Shown here piece after piece: positions 1 through 12,992 of a stretch of DNA of 64,000 nt. Location: the NCBI RefSeq assembly GCF_000175635.1, contig NZ_ACVP01000023.1, positions 62,001 through 126,000 of the forward strand, written 5' to 3'. Under the pieces are notes generated by a model that searched no databases, was not told the DNA's origin, and saw only the letters and a program-made list of their open reading frames with translations. A program made the position numbers and the translations under genes. Each line of letters begins with the position of its first letter. Position 1 is the stretch's first letter. The stretch comes from Corynebacterium tuberculostearicum SK141. GTDB taxonomy: Bacteria > Actinomycetota > Actinomycetes > Mycobacteriales > Mycobacteriaceae.

Positions 1-363
1 TTCCTCCGCCTTGGCGTGCCGCGGCGGGATAGCAGAGCGGATAATGTCCGAGCGCACGCCGCCGTAGCGGTCTGCCAGGGCGTCGACAAGCCGGGCCAGC
101 TGCGGCGGATAAACCTGGAAGGGTGAGATAATGCGCTCGATAAAGCGCAGGTTGCCGCCAAATTCGGAGTCATGCCGGCGTTCTAAAACAATCGCGTCCA
201 CCAAGCGCCCATTGAAGCGGATGCGCACCTTAATCCCCGGTTGGGCGTCCTCCGAATCTGCCTCTTGTACGAGGTAATCAAATCCCCGGTCTAGGTGCGC
301 GACGCCTAAAAGAGGCAACACCCGCGCAACCGGCTTCCGGGTGGCGGGTGTTTTCTTAGGCAT
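1..363 (-). CDS. priA: Primosomal protein N' (PriA), N-terminal part, cut by window edge
   Basis: Only the first 121 codons are inside the window; the frame stays open to base 1. The protein begins MPKKTPATRKPVARVLPLL and continues with the PriA 3'-DNA-binding domain pattern (DRGFDYLV, then PGIKVRIRFNGRLVDAIVLE, then YPPQLARLVDALADRYGG). PriA restarts stalled replication forks; in actinobacteria the helicase part is often degenerate, which cannot be judged here. The start lies 11 bases after the metK stop, so it is probably transcribed with metK, the same neighbour as in C. glutamicum. Confidence 0.88.
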   Translation of the reverse strand, partial: MPKKTPATRKPVARVLPLLGVAHLDRGFDYLVQEADSEDAQPGIKVRIRFNGRLVDAIVLERRHDSEFGGNLRFIERIISPFQVYPPQLARLVDALADRYGGVRSDIIRSAIPPRHAKAEE

Positions 364-374
364 AGGCCTCGATT

Positions 375-1607
375 CTACAGACCAGCGGCAGCACGCAATG
401 CTTCCACTCGGTTCAACTGCTCCCACGGCAGCTCAACGTCGGTCCGTCCAAAGTGACCGTAGGCCGCAGTTTGCGCATAGATGGGGCGCAACAGATCGAG
501 CTCGCGAATGATAGCGGCCGGGCGCAGGTCAAATACCTGATTTACCGCAGCCTGGATATTCGCATCGCTCAGGCCTTCCTTGGCAGTACCGAAGGTCTCC
601 ACGTACAGACCCACCGGCTTTGCGCGGCCGATTGCATAAGCCACCTGGACTTCAGCGCGATCTGCCAAGCCCGCGGCGACGATATTCTTAGCCACCCAGC
701 GCATGGCATAAGCAGCGGAACGGTCCACCTTGCTCGGGTCCTTGCCAGAGAACGCGCCGCCGCCGTGGCGAGCCATGCCGCCGTAGGTATCGACGATGAT
801 CTTCCGGCCGGTAAGACCGGCATCTCCCATCGGACCGCCAAGGATGAAGGAACCGGAAGGGTTGACCAACAAGGTCGTGTCTTCGGTGTAGTACTTCTCC
901 AAGCCGGCGTCCTTGATAACCCATTCAAGGACCTCACTGCGCAAGGGGCCTTCCAACCAAGCGCTATCGACCTCGGCATCGTGCTGCGTGGAAATCACCA
1001 CGGTATCCAGGTGGGACGGCTCATTGTCATCGGTGTAGGCAAAGGTCACCTGGGTCTTGCCATCCGGACGGAGGTGATCGACGATGCTTTCCTTGCGTAC
1101 CTGCGTCAGGCGGCGGGACAGGCGATGCGCCAAAGCGATGGGCAGTGGCATGTACTCAGCGGTCTCATTAGAGGCATAGCCGAACATCAGACCCTGGTCG
1201 CCTGCGCCAGCGGTATCGTTTTCGGCGTCATAGTCCTCGTCATGGGCGCGGGCTTCAGTGGAGTTGTCCACTCCGGCGCCAATTTCCTGGGACTGCTCGC
1301 CAATGGCGATATTCACGCCACAGGTGTTGCCATCAAAGCCGACTTCCGAAGAAGTAAAGCCGATGGACTTAAGGGTATCGCGCACCAGCGCCGGGATTTC
1401 CACGTATGCCTCGGTGCGAACCTCGCCCACCACGTGGACCTGGCCGGTGGTTACCAACGTCTCAACGGCCACGCGGGATGCTGGATCCTTTTCAAGCAGG
1501 GCATCAAGGATGGCGTCAGAAATGGCGTCACAAATCTTATCGGGATGGCCTTCTGTCACGGACTCGCTGGTAAAAAGACGAGTTGCCACTGCAGCGTTAT
1601 CAGTCAC
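375..1607 (-). CDS. metK: S-adenosylmethionine synthase
   Basis: Makes S-adenosylmethionine from methionine and ATP in the cytoplasm. The 410-residue protein has the family signatures: [12 protein letters not shown] near the N-terminus, [12 protein letters not shown] in the middle and [19 protein letters not shown] later, and ends with the usual [11 protein letters not shown] segment. A GTG 21 bases further upstream is in frame, but the GTG at 1607 ([16 protein letters not shown]) is chosen because AAAGGAAG sits about 5 bases before it. A McbR-type operator lies 75 bases upstream. Length agrees with actinobacterial MetK (about 400-410 residues). Confidence 0.97.
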   Translation of the reverse strand: MTDNAAVATRLFTSESVTEGHPDKICDAISDAILDALLEKDPASRVAVETLVTTGQVHVVGEVRTEAYVEIPALVRDTLKSIGFTSSEVGFDGNTCGVNIAIGEQSQEIGAGVDNSTEARAHDEDYDAENDTAGAGDQGLMFGYASNETAEYMPLPIALAHRLSRRLTQVRKESIVDHLRPDGKTQVTFAYTDDNEPSHLDTVVISTQHDAEVDSAWLEGPLRSEVLEWVIKDAGLEKYYTEDTTLLVNPSGSFILGGPMGDAGLTGRKIIVDTYGGMARHGGGAFSGKDPSKVDRSAAYAMRWVAKNIVAAGLADRAEVQVAYAIGRAKPVGLYVETFGTAKEGLSDANIQAAVNQVFDLRPAAIIRELDLLRPIYAQTAAYGHFGRTDVELPWEQLNRVEALRAAAGL

Positions 1608-1681
1608 AAAAACTTCCTTTGTTCTCACTGTTGATTCGATGCTGTGGGTTTTCTACGCCCAAGCCTAATACCTCGCAATCC

Positions 1682-1697
1682 TAGACCAAGCGGTCTA
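1682..1697. promoter_or_regulatory. McbR-type operator upstream of metK
   Basis: The sequence TAGACCAAGCGGTCTA fits the pattern TAGAC-N6-GTCTA, the published binding motif of the TetR-type methionine/cysteine repressor McbR of C. glutamicum, whose regulon includes metK. It lies between the coaBC stop (1717) and the metK start (1607), where a metK promoter would be. The sequence match is direct; binding is inferred. The mcbR gene itself is not in the window. Confidence 0.72.
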
Positions 1698-1716
1698 TAA
1701 ATGCAATTTTAGTTGT

Positions 1717-2964
1717 CTACACCTGAAACATTTCATTCACAGCCAAAAGAATCTGAGCGGCAACAACCTGCTTCGAGCCATGCTCCACGCGTTGTGGCGC
1801 GCAATCCGGACGCAAAATCCACCCTTCATTGGACTTTTGACCAAAGGTTTTTCCTCGCCCGACCTCATTGGCCATGAGCACGTCGCAGCCCTTACGCGCA
1901 AACTTTTCCTGGGCATAGTCCAAGGCGGACTTCTGGGCATCGCCAGTTTCGGCGGCGAACCCTACAATCACGCACTCGGCAGGAATTTCCGAGCGCTCGC
2001 GCGCAGCGACGAGCCCTTTGAGCACATCCGGGTTTTCCACCAGATGGAGCGTCGAGAGTGCATCGTCTGCCTGTCCCTTCTTCATCTTTGATTCGGCAAC
2101 CTGCGCGGGACGGAAGTCAGAGACTGCAGCGGCCATGATCACCACATCCGCATCGCGGGACTCCTCGCGCATGGCGTCCTCCAACTCACGGGTGGAGACA
2201 ATGTGCCGGAGCTTCGCGCCGCTCGGCACAGGAAGTTGTGCTGTATTACCCGCCACGAGGGTGACCTTGGACCCCATCTGGGCGGCCCATTCCGCGAGTG
2301 CAAATCCCTGCCTGCCGGAAGAACGATTACCCAAGTAGCGGACCGGATCCAGCTCTTCCTGGGTGCCGCCGGCTGATATGACGACCTTCTTGCCCTGCCA
2401 GGTGTGTTGCACTCGGTAGCCCGCCAGTTCAGTACGGACAATCTCCGCAATCTGTTCCGGCTCCGGCAAACGACCCGGGCCAGAATCTTTGCCGGTTAGG
2501 CGGCCATGGGCGGGCTCGATGACGGTGATACCGCGACGTCGCAAAGTAGCCACGTTGTCCTGCGTAGCGGGGTTATGCCACATCTCAGTGTGCATGGCCG
2601 GGGCCACAATAACCGGGCACGTCGCGACCAATACGGTGGCTGTGAGCAAATCGTCGGCTCGGCCTGCAGCCAACCGCGCGATAAGGTCTGCGGTGGCGGG
2701 CGCAATGACCACTGCATCCGCATGCTGCCCTACGTTGACGTGCTGTACCTCATCCACGGCCTCAAACACACTCGTGGAGACTGGATGGCCGGATAGAGCC
2801 TCAAACGTAGCCGCGCCCACGAAGTTCAGTGCACTTTCCGTGGGGACAACGCGGACATCATCGCCCGCTTCCCTGAGATTGCGCACAAGGTGGCACGCCT
2901 TGTAGGCGGCGATGCCGCCAGCGACGCCCAGAACAATATTGCGAGAGGTATCTTTATCAGTCAC
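1717..2964 (-). CDS. coaBC: Bifunctional phosphopantothenoylcysteine decarboxylase / phosphopantothenate-cysteine ligase
   Basis: Catalyses two consecutive steps of coenzyme A synthesis. The N-terminal flavoprotein half (about 1-185) shows GGIAAYKA, the PATADLIARLAAGRADDLLT segment and the AMHTEMWHNPA substrate-recognition motif. The C-terminal ligase half (about 190-415) shows GGTQEELDPVRYLGNRSSG and MAAAVSDFRP. In the flexible flap the enterobacterial Cys motif (ACGDVGPGR) reads TGKDSGPGR, so the cysteine is absent (see findings). The start is GTG 2964, with only a weak AGG upstream. It follows rpoZ by about 130 bases that contain a strong hairpin. Confidence 0.96.
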   Translation of the reverse strand: MTDKDTSRNIVLGVAGGIAAYKACHLVRNLREAGDDVRVVPTESALNFVGAATFEALSGHPVSTSVFEAVDEVQHVNVGQHADAVVIAPATADLIARLAAGRADDLLTATVLVATCPVIVAPAMHTEMWHNPATQDNVATLRRRGITVIEPAHGRLTGKDSGPGRLPEPEQIAEIVRTELAGYRVQHTWQGKKVVISAGGTQEELDPVRYLGNRSSGRQGFALAEWAAQMGSKVTLVAGNTAQLPVPSGAKLRHIVSTRELEDAMREESRDADVVIMAAAVSDFRPAQVAESKMKKGQADDALSTLHLVENPDVLKGLVAARERSEIPAECVIVGFAAETGDAQKSALDYAQEKFARKGCDVLMANEVGRGKTFGQKSNEGWILRPDCAPQRVEHGSKQVVAAQILLAVNEMFQV

Positions 2965-2994
2965 ACCGCACGATGGTACCTGCCGACATAGAGA

Positions 2995-3068
2995 AAGGCT
3001 CCACCCGCCGCGACCAAGAGGTGCACCCCAAACCGGGGATACACGTCTGTGGCGGCGCGTGGAGCCTT
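2995..3068 (-). terminator. Long imperfect hairpin, probable terminator after rpoZ
   Basis: Read on the minus strand, AAGGCTCCACGCGCCGC pairs with GCGGCGGGTGGAGCCTT over 17 positions with one mismatch. The roughly 40-base loop contains a smaller inverted repeat (CCCC/GGGG). TCTCT follows rather than a clean U run. It starts 26 bases after the rpoZ stop and ends about 30 bases before the coaBC start, so it may attenuate rather than fully stop transcription. Confidence 0.65.
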
Positions 3069-3093
3069 AAAGCTATTACACGCTTAGTGCTAG

Positions 3094-3396
3094 CTACTTG
3101 CCTTCCTCGTGGTCAAGCAAGCCAGCATCAATCTCGCGCAATGCGATGGACAAAGGCTTTTCGCCTGGCTCTGGGGTAACCAGCGGGCCTACGAACTCGA
3201 AGACACCTTCATCCTGCTCTTGGTAGTAGCTATTGATCTGGCGTGCGCGCTTAGCGGCAAAGATGACCAAAGCGTACTTAGAGGAAACCTTATCCAAAAG
3301 CTCATCGATCGGGGGATCAGTAATGCCGATCGGATCATCAAATACTGGCTCCGCCTTTGCGGCTTCAGTGTTAGAAGGGGTGGTCACGTTAGTCAC
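3094..3396 (-). CDS. rpoZ: RNA polymerase omega subunit
   Basis: Small subunit that helps RNA polymerase assembly and stability. The 100-residue protein has the conserved block [20 protein letters not shown] followed by [11 protein letters not shown], and the actinobacterial tail with [18 protein letters not shown] 3396 is preferred over the in-frame GTG two codons upstream (3402), because AAAGG lies five bases before it. It sits between gmk and coaBC, the usual actinobacterial order, and is probably cotranscribed from mihF and gmk. Confidence 0.95.
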   Translation of the reverse strand: MTNVTTPSNTEAAKAEPVFDDPIGITDPPIDELLDKVSSKYALVIFAAKRARQINSYYQEQDEGVFEFVGPLVTPEPGEKPLSIALREIDAGLLDHEEGK

Positions 3397-3436
3397 ATGC
3401 ACCTTTACATTGATTGAAGATGGTCAAAAAGGAGGT

Positions 3437-4006
3437 CTATGCCCGCAGGATATCACTAATGGCAGCTACTGCCTCGTCCAAATCCTCGTTCACAACGACG
3501 TGATCGAACTCGTCCTGTGCGGCTAGTTCCTCATGCGCAGTTTGCAACCTACGGTCAATGACGTCTTGTGGCTCGGTACCGCGGCCGGTGAGCCGCTCCA
3601 CAAGTACCTCCCATGACGGGGGTGCCAAAAAGACCAGGTCTGCCTCCGGCAGCGCTTTCTTAACACTCCGAGCACCCGCGAGGTCAACCTCAACAAGTAC
3701 TGGGCGGCCAGCGGCCAAAGCTTCCTCTACCGGCTGGGCGGGCGTTCCAGAGCGCTGCAATCCGCCGTGGATATCAGCCCATTCGAGCATCTCCCCGGCA
3801 TCGATTCGCTGCTGGAAGGCTTCTGGGGTGACGAAGAAGTAGTCGACACCGTCCTGCTCCCCGGGGCGGGGCTGGCGCGTGGTCATAGACACGCTGAAGT
3901 ACAGCCCCTCGACGTCACTGCGCAGACGCGAAACTACGGTGGATTTTCCCACTGCGGAAGGCCCCGCCAATACGACGAGGCGCCCGCGTGCAGTTGCGTC
4001 AGCCAT
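3437..4006 (-). CDS. gmk: Guanylate kinase
   Basis: Phosphorylates GMP to GDP with ATP in purine nucleotide metabolism. The 189-residue protein has the P-loop GPSAVGKST at about residue 15, the [25 protein letters not shown]-binding region (about 38-60) and the [18 protein letters not shown] segment. It begins 8 bases after the mihF stop, so the two genes are very likely cotranscribed. Its length is normal for the family. Confidence 0.97.
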   Translation of the reverse strand: MADATARGRLVVLAGPSAVGKSTVVSRLRSDVEGLYFSVSMTTRQPRPGEQDGVDYFFVTPEAFQQRIDAGEMLEWADIHGGLQRSGTPAQPVEEALAAGRPVLVEVDLAGARSVKKALPEADLVFLAPPSWEVLVERLTGRGTEPQDVIDRRLQTAHEELAAQDEFDHVVVNEDLDEAVAAISDILRA

Positions 4007-4014
4007 GGTTGTGA

Positions 4015-4335
4015 CTATTCGCCGTAGCCGAAACGCTCGAGGAGAGCACGACGCTGACGCTCACCTAGGCCGCGCAGACGGCGGGTCTGAGCAATCTCCA
4101 GGTCCTCCATGATTTCCTTAGCCTTGACCTTGCCAACCTTCGGCAGAGCCTCGAGGAGTGCAGAAACCTTGGTCTTGCCGATGATCTCATCGGTCTCAGC
4201 CTTTTCGAGCACGTCCTTCAGGTCGGTCTCGCCGCGCTTGAGCGCAGCCTTGAGCTCGGCGCGAGCCTTTCGGGCCTCAGCGGCCTTTGCGAGAGCTTCC
4301 TTGCGCTGCTCATCAGTCAACTTTGGAAGGGCCAC
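4015..4335 (-). CDS. mihF: Actinobacterial integration host factor (mIHF)
   Basis: Nucleoid-associated DNA-bending protein of actinobacteria, unrelated in sequence to enterobacterial IHF. The 106-residue protein starts [20 protein letters not shown], has a Lys/Arg/Ala-rich helical N-terminus and the conserved C-terminal helix-two-turn-helix region ([27 protein letters not shown]). The GTG at 4335 is chosen over the ATG six codons upstream because GGAGG lies six bases before it. The roughly 230-base leader on its 5' side holds several -10-like boxes (for example TATAAA near 4409), but I cannot choose between them. Confidence 0.95.
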   Translation of the reverse strand: MALPKLTDEQRKEALAKAAEARKARAELKAALKRGETDLKDVLEKAETDEIIGKTKVSALLEALPKVGKVKAKEIMEDLEIAQTRRLRGLGERQRRALLERFGYGE

Positions 4336-4562
4336 GGGTTTCCTCCGATTCATTAGATTGATTCTGTTACGTCTAGTACTTGGTACCAGATTACGGCTGC
4401 CTAACGCAGTTTATACACCGCGGAAAGTCATCAATAACCTTCGAGCAAACCGACTTCTGGCAATCCTAGCACTGCTCATTGAACGGTGACGATTAGCGGG
4501 TCCAAAAGCACGCCTATTTTAGCACGTCACCGCACATACCTTAAACAAAGTACCAGGTAAAC

Positions 4563-4587
4563 GGCGCGGCCGTTAATCAGCCACGCC
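4563..4587 (-). terminator. Probable terminator after pyrF
   Basis: On the minus strand GGCGTGGC and GCCGCGCC form an 8-pair stem (one G-U pair) around TGATTAAC, followed by GTTTACC. It begins eight bases after the pyrF stop, where the pyrimidine operon would be expected to end before the mihF promoter region. The U tract is short. Confidence 0.5.
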
Positions 4588-4594
4588 GCCCCTT

Positions 4595-5417
4595 TTAGTC
4601 CCGGAACTCGGCCGCCACCTGAGCAACCGCTTTGCGCAGGTCAGCGACGTCAGGCCCCTGCTCCAGCACTGCTCGAGACACATTGGCGAATCCCAGCGAT
4701 GGACGAGCAGAAACAATGCCGTGCACCTGCTCTGGGCCGGCGCCCTGAGCGCCAACACCGGGCAGAAGAACCGGTCCATTGAGCGCATCGAGGCGCGGTG
4801 GATTGTCCAACGTAGCGCCGACGACTACGCCGACATCGCCAGGCTTGTTAGCCTTCTGCGCCTCGACATTGAACGCGGCGCATTCATCGACGACGCCCTG
4901 AGCGATAGTGCTTTCCTCGCCCACCGGGACCGACTGGATGGCACGTGCCTCCGGGTTGGAGGTAGCCGCCAAGACGAATACACCGCGGCCGGTTTCTTCG
5001 GCCTTGGTGAATACCGGCCCGAGTGCACCAACGCCTAGATAGGGCGACACGGTCACAGAGTCTGCGCGCAGCGGCGAACTATCGCCGAGCCATGCGTCTG
5101 CGTAGCCGGCCATAGTGGAGCCAATATCGCCGCGCTTGGCATCGGCCACAGTTAGGCAGCCCGCTTCGCGCAGGGCGGCCAGAACGTCTTCGAGGACCGC
5201 AAAACCCTGGGAGCCAAAGCGCTCAAAGAAAGCAACCTGTGGCTTTACCAAGGCAGCGGTATCGCTAAAGGCTTCAACGCAGCGCATGCTAAAGGTCCGC
5301 AAACCATCAGCGGTGGGCTCCAGCCCCCACTTCTCCAAGAGATATGGGTGTGGGTCGATGCCGACGCACAGACGCCCACGTTCCTGACCGGCTTCTTCTA
5401 GCCGCTCGCCAAATCCT

Positions 5418-5434
<17 letters not shown>
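4595..5434 (-). CDS. pyrF: Orotidine 5'-phosphate decarboxylase
   Basis: Last step of de novo UMP synthesis, removing CO2 from OMP. The 279-residue protein is of the longer actinobacterial type: [17 protein letters not shown] near the N-terminus, the catalytic lysine motif [13 protein letters not shown] in the middle, and [15 protein letters not shown] near the C-terminus. The ATG at 5434 ([12 protein letters not shown]) has AGGAG eight bases upstream and lies within the last codons of carB, a 17-base overlap that suggests translational coupling. It is the final gene of the pyr operon. Confidence 0.96.
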
Positions 5435-8759
<3,325 letters not shown>

Positions 8760-8784
8760 AGTTATTCTTCCTTTTCCTGGTTGT

Positions 8785-9945
8785 CTACTTATTTGGGGTG
8801 TGGTTAGCCATCAGTTCTTCAAACTGATCAAATAGCGGGTTGGCATCGTGCGGGCCCGCAGCGGATTCTGGGTGATACTGCACGGAGTAGGCCATGCCGT
8901 TGCGCAATGCCACGCCCTCGACGGTGTCGTCGTTGAGGCAGATGTGGGTGACCTGCGCGGGGCCGAAGTCGGTGGCGAACTCGGCGTCATTGCTGTTTAG
9001 GTCATAGCCTTCCGGCGCCTTCAGCGCGAAACCGTGGTTCTGGGAGGTGATATCAATCTTGCCGGTCACGTTATTGCGCACCGGCACGTTGATGCCGCGG
9101 TGGCCGAACTTCATCTTGTAGGTGTCCAGGCCCAGCGCGCGGCCCAGGAGCTGGTTGCCAAAGCAGATGCCGAAGAACGGGATCTTGGCTTCGAGCACCT
9201 GCTTGATGATGCCCACCATTTCATCGGCGGTAGCCGGGTCACCCGGGCCGTTGGAGACGAAGACACCATCCGGGTTATAAGACTTCACCTTGTCAAAGGA
9301 GGTATTCGCGGGCACGACGACGGTTTCGATGCCGCGCTGAGAAAAGTGGCGCGGGGTTGCGGTCTTCACACCCATATCGAAGGCAACGACGGTGTACTTC
9401 TTCTCCCCTACGGCCTCAACCGTGTAGGGCTCGTCAGTAGATACCTCCGCGGCGAGGTCGGCGCCTTCCATGGAGTCCTGGGACTTAACTTCCTTGAGCA
9501 ACTCCTCTACCGGGCGCTTTGCAGCTTCGCCGGAGAACAGGCCGGCGGCAATGGAGCCGTAGTTGCGCAGGTGGCGTACCAAGGTGCGGGTATCGATGCC
9601 GCGGATGCCGATGACACCCTGCTTTTCCATCTCCTCGCTCAGGCTGCGCTCCGCGCGCCAGTTGGATACGCGCTGCGCGAGGTCGCGGATGACGAGGCCC
9701 GCAACCCAGATGTGGTTGCCGTGGGACTCATTGTCCTCGTCGTTCCAACCGGTATTGCCAATGTGCGGCGCTGCGGAAACCACAATCTGGCGGTGGTAAG
9801 ACGGGTCCGTCATGGTCTCCTGGTAGCCGGTCATCGCCGTGGTGAATACGGCCTCGCCCAAGGTGGTGCCGGTGGCGCCAAAGCCATAACCGCGGAAGGT
9901 GCGCCCGTCCGCGAGAACGAGGATTGCTGGGGTTCTATCAGTCAC
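8785..9945 (-). CDS. carA: Carbamoyl-phosphate synthase small subunit (glutaminase)
   Basis: Hydrolyses glutamine and channels ammonia to CarB. In the 386-residue protein the N-terminal CPSase_sm domain starts [18 protein letters not shown], and the C-terminal class I glutamine amidotransferase domain has the nucleophile motif [16 protein letters not shown] and the His-Glu pair in [11 protein letters not shown]. The GTG at 9945 is chosen (GAAAGG eight bases upstream); an in-frame alternative further upstream would extend into the gap after pyrC. Third from last gene of the pyr operon. Confidence 0.96.
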   Translation of the reverse strand: MTDRTPAILVLADGRTFRGYGFGATGTTLGEAVFTTAMTGYQETMTDPSYHRQIVVSAAPHIGNTGWNDEDNESHGNHIWVAGLVIRDLAQRVSNWRAERSLSEEMEKQGVIGIRGIDTRTLVRHLRNYGSIAAGLFSGEAAKRPVEELLKEVKSQDSMEGADLAAEVSTDEPYTVEAVGEKKYTVVAFDMGVKTATPRHFSQRGIETVVVPANTSFDKVKSYNPDGVFVSNGPGDPATADEMVGIIKQVLEAKIPFFGICFGNQLLGRALGLDTYKMKFGHRGINVPVRNNVTGKIDITSQNHGFALKAPEGYDLNSNDAEFATDFGPAQVTHICLNDDTVEGVALRNGMAYSVQYHPESAAGPHDANPLFDQFEELMANHTPNK

Positions 9946-9989
9946 GTCGTGGCCTTTCTCTGCCATATAGGTGGTCTCAGTGTGCAAGG

Positions 9990-11327
9990 TTAGTCTTCTT
10001 CGGAGGCTGCCAAGTCAAAAGTGACGGCACCTCGCAAAATGGTGTGGGTAACGCGGGCGCCAAATTCTTCGCCAGCGTAAGGGTTGTTTTCGGACTTGGA
10101 GGCCAGCTTCGAGGAATCAGAAACCCAGTGGTGGTTTGGGTCCACAATGGTCAAGTTAGCTGGCTCGCCCTCTGCGATGGGGCGGCCATGGCCTGGCAGG
10201 CGGGTGATTTCTGCGGGGCGCTCGGACATCACGCGGGCGACAAAGCGCCAATCGGCCAAGCCGGTCTCGACGAAGATCTTGGCAATGACGGCCAGGGAAG
10301 ATTCCAGGCCCAACATGCCTGGGCGGGCATTTTCAAACTCCACGCACTTGTCTTCGGAGCCGTGCGGGGCGTGGTCGGTGGCGACGCAGTCAATGGTGCC
10401 GTTGAGCAGCGCCTCGCGCAGGGCCTCGGTATCGCGTTGTTCGCGCAGCGGCGGGTTGACGCGGAAGAGACCATCGTAGGTGCGCAGCTTGTCATCGGTC
10501 ATCAATAGGTGGTGCGGGGTTACCTCGGCGGTGAGAGGAATATCCTGCTCCTTTGCCCACTTCAGCAGCTCCACGGTGCCCTGGGTCGAGGCGTGGCAGA
10601 TGTGCACGCGGTTGCCGTAGTCGCGCGCCAACAAGGCGTCGCGGGCCACGATGGATTCCTCCGCCACGCGCGGCCACCCGCGCAGGCCGAGCTTGGCCGC
10701 GGTCTCGCCTTCATGGGCGGAAGCACCGCCGGTCATGCGGCCATCCTCCGCGTGCTGAGCCAGCAGCACGTCCATGCCCTTGGCATATTCCAAGGCGCGA
10801 CGCATGAGCTGCGGATCCTGGACGCACTTGCCGTCATCGGAGAACATGCGCACCTTGGCGTCCGAGCGGGCCATCATGCCGAACTCAGTGAGGGTCTTGC
10901 CTTCCAGGCCCTTGGTAATGGAGCCCACCGGGTGGACGTCGCACAGCGCCAGTGCTTGGGACTTGGCCCACACGGACTCAGCGATGATCGGCTGGTCTGT
11001 CACCGGGTTGGTATTAGCCATGGTGAACACGGCGGTGAAACCGCCTTTGGCGGCAGCCTTGGAGCCGGTCTCGATAGTCTCGGTATCCTCGCGACCGGGC
11101 TCGCGCAGGTGCACGTGCATATCCACCAGGCCCGGCAAGAGCACGTTGCCCTGGCCGTCGATGACCTGTGCATCCTCGGCTTCTGGCGTGGCGCCGATGG
11201 CAGCGATGATGCCGTCCTTGACCACGACATCGGTGGGCTCGCCTTCGCCGTACAGGCGCACATTCTTAATTACCAGTGGGGTTTCCGCCGGCGCGGAAAG
11301 GCGACCGGTTTCCGGGTAAGTAGTCAT
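9990..11327 (-). CDS. pyrC: Dihydroorotase
   Basis: Zinc amidohydrolase that cyclises carbamoyl aspartate to dihydroorotate. The 445-residue protein carries the HxH metal motif in [20 protein letters not shown] (about residue 72), further metal-binding histidines in [11 protein letters not shown] and VHICHAST, and the catalytic Asp in [10 protein letters not shown]. The class I form, as expected in this phylum. It starts 34 bases after pyrB, inside the pyr operon. Confidence 0.97.
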   Translation of the reverse strand: MTTYPETGRLSAPAETPLVIKNVRLYGEGEPTDVVVKDGIIAAIGATPEAEDAQVIDGQGNVLLPGLVDMHVHLREPGREDTETIETGSKAAAKGGFTAVFTMANTNPVTDQPIIAESVWAKSQALALCDVHPVGSITKGLEGKTLTEFGMMARSDAKVRMFSDDGKCVQDPQLMRRALEYAKGMDVLLAQHAEDGRMTGGASAHEGETAAKLGLRGWPRVAEESIVARDALLARDYGNRVHICHASTQGTVELLKWAKEQDIPLTAEVTPHHLLMTDDKLRTYDGLFRVNPPLREQRDTEALREALLNGTIDCVATDHAPHGSEDKCVEFENARPGMLGLESSLAVIAKIFVETGLADWRFVARVMSERPAEITRLPGHGRPIAEGEPANLTIVDPNHHWVSDSSKLASKSENNPYAGEEFGARVTHTILRGAVTFDLAASEED

Positions 11328-11361
11328 TGTCTCTCCCTAAAGTTGAGTGTGGGTCGCGGTT

Positions 11362-12318
11362 TTAAATGCCGGCGTTTTCGCCATTGGTCAGCAGGGTAAA
11401 CAGCACCGCCATGCGGGCGTGTACACCGTTGTGCACCTGCTGGAGGACTGCAGTTTTGTCCAAATCTGCGACGCCGTAGTTAATCTCCATGCCGCGCAGC
11501 ATGGGGCCTGGGTGCATGACGATGGCGTCCTTGTGCATGGCCGCCGCGCGATCCTTGGACAGGCCAAAGAGGTTGGCGTATTCGCGGTGGGAGGGGAAGA
11601 AGCCGCCATTCATGCGCTCTTGCTGTACGCGCAGCATCATGATGACGTCGGCGTCTGCGATTTCCGCATCAAAGTCATAGGACACGCGCACCGGCCAATT
11701 CTCCACCCCAAAGGGCATGAGGGTGGCTGGGCCTACGAGGGTTACTTCTGCACCGAGGGTAGTGAGCAGATCTACGTTGGAGCGCACGACGCGCGAGTGC
11801 AGGCAATCGCCCACGATCTTTACCTTCAGGCCGGCAAAGCCTTCCTCGCTGTGCAGTCCTAGGCGCTGGCGCATCGTGACGGCGTCGAGAAGCGCCTGCG
11901 TTGGGTGCTGGTGCGCACCATCGCCCGCGTTGATCACTGAAGGTCCCTTGCCATTAGGGGCAACCCACTGGGCCAGCTGCTGGGGCGCACCAGAGGAAGG
12001 GTGGCGCATGATGATCGCATCGGCGCCGATGGCGGCCAAGGTCAGGCCCGTATCCTTCAGGGACTCGCCCTTCTTTACCGAGGAGGTGGAGGCGGACAGG
12101 TTAATAACGTCCGCGGACATCCACTTGCCGGCCGTTTCAAAGGAAGAGCGGGTGCGGGTGGAGTTTTCATAAAAGAGGGTATAGATGGTCCGGCCCCGCA
12201 GGGTCGGCAGCTTCTTTACCTCACGGCCTTCGAGGGCCTCGCGGAAGCGATCTGCTTCATCCATTAGACCGATAATTTCGCTTCGGTCCAGCTCTGCCAT
12301 ATCGATGAGGTGCTTCAT
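11362..12318 (-). CDS. pyrB: Aspartate carbamoyltransferase catalytic subunit
   Basis: Condenses carbamoyl phosphate with aspartate, the committed step of pyrimidine synthesis. The 318-residue protein has the carbamoyl-phosphate motif [15 protein letters not shown] (about residue 50), [17 protein letters not shown] and the aspartate-binding [11 protein letters not shown] segment. No pyrI regulatory subunit gene is present, as usual where PyrR controls the operon. It starts two bases after the pyrR stop, so the two are tightly coupled. Confidence 0.97.
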   Translation of the reverse strand: MKHLIDMAELDRSEIIGLMDEADRFREALEGREVKKLPTLRGRTIYTLFYENSTRTRSSFETAGKWMSADVINLSASTSSVKKGESLKDTGLTLAAIGADAIIMRHPSSGAPQQLAQWVAPNGKGPSVINAGDGAHQHPTQALLDAVTMRQRLGLHSEEGFAGLKVKIVGDCLHSRVVRSNVDLLTTLGAEVTLVGPATLMPFGVENWPVRVSYDFDAEIADADVIMMLRVQQERMNGGFFPSHREYANLFGLSKDRAAAMHKDAIVMHPGPMLRGMEINYGVADLDKTAVLQQVHNGVHARMAVLFTLLTNGENAGI

Positions 12319-12320
12319 GG

Positions 12321-12929
12321 TTATGCCTCCCCCGTTTCGGAGCCGGTTCCGTTAGTAGTTGCGGCGGCTCGGGTCAATACGACCGCATCCCGGCCGTCAA
12401 TCTCGCTGTTGTATACGCTGACGTCTTCTTCTCGCGCGGTGGGCAGATTCTTTCCCACATAGTCGGCGCGGATAGGAACCTCGCGGTGGCCGCGATCTAC
12501 CAGGACGGCCAGCTGAATAATGTCGGGACGGCCCACGTCACTCAACGCGTCCAAGGCGGCGCGGATAGTGCGGCCGGAATACAGCACATCGTCGACCAAA
12601 ATAACGGTGGAGTTATCAATGCCACCGGTGGGAATGGTCGTCGGTTGGAGAGCGCGATGCGGTTTTCCTAGCAGGTCATCGCGGTAGAGGGTGATATCGA
12701 GGGAGCCCCACGGGACTGCAACCCCGGAAAATTCTTCAATCTTGTGCGCTAGGCGCTGTGCAAGCGGCACGCCACCAGAGGGAATGCCAAGCAGAATGAC
12801 CCGCGGTGCGTCCGCGGAATCGAGCGCCGTTTTTTCAATGATCTGGTGCGCGATGCGTGCAACGGTACGCGAAACATCGTCGGAGCTTAAAAGCTCTAGC
12901 TTGTTCGCGGTAGCGTCAGTTCCACTCAT
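12321..12929 (-). CDS. pyrR: Bifunctional pyr operon regulator / uracil phosphoribosyltransferase PyrR
   Basis: First gene of the pyrR-pyrB-pyrC-carA-carB-pyrF operon. PyrR proteins bind pyr mRNA in response to UMP and can also make UMP from uracil and PRPP. The 202-residue protein has the PRPP-binding loop [19 protein letters not shown] (about 105-123) and the [10 protein letters not shown] segment (about 50). ATG 12929 is preceded by GGAAGGAGG with a five-base spacer. That ribosome binding site lies in a hairpin resembling a PyrR target (12933-12961), which suggests feedback on translation. Confidence 0.96.
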   Translation of the reverse strand: MSGTDATANKLELLSSDDVSRTVARIAHQIIEKTALDSADAPRVILLGIPSGGVPLAQRLAHKIEEFSGVAVPWGSLDITLYRDDLLGKPHRALQPTTIPTGGIDNSTVILVDDVLYSGRTIRAALDALSDVGRPDIIQLAVLVDRGHREVPIRADYVGKNLPTAREEDVSVYNSEIDGRDAVVLTRAAATTNGTGSETGEA

Positions 12930-12932
12930 CGT

Positions 12933-12961
12933 GACCTCCTTCCCCGCCTCACGGTGCGGTC
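12933..12961 (-). promoter_or_regulatory. Candidate PyrR-binding RNA hairpin over the pyrR ribosome binding site
   Basis: On the minus strand the leader has CCGC-ACCGTGAG-GCGG, a stem-loop whose loop and 3' arm read CACCGTGAGGC, similar to the core of known PyrR binding loops (UCCNGNGAGGY). An outer GACC/GGTC pairing would enclose GGAAGGAGG, the pyrR Shine-Dalgarno. In Mycobacterium smegmatis PyrR is reported to repress translation from a site overlapping the ribosome binding site, so a translational operator is the likely reading. No terminator-like hairpin with a U run follows, which argues against Bacillus-style attenuation. Confidence 0.62.
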
Positions 12962-12992
12962 TTTAAAGGATGCCGGTTGATGGTCTAAAAAA

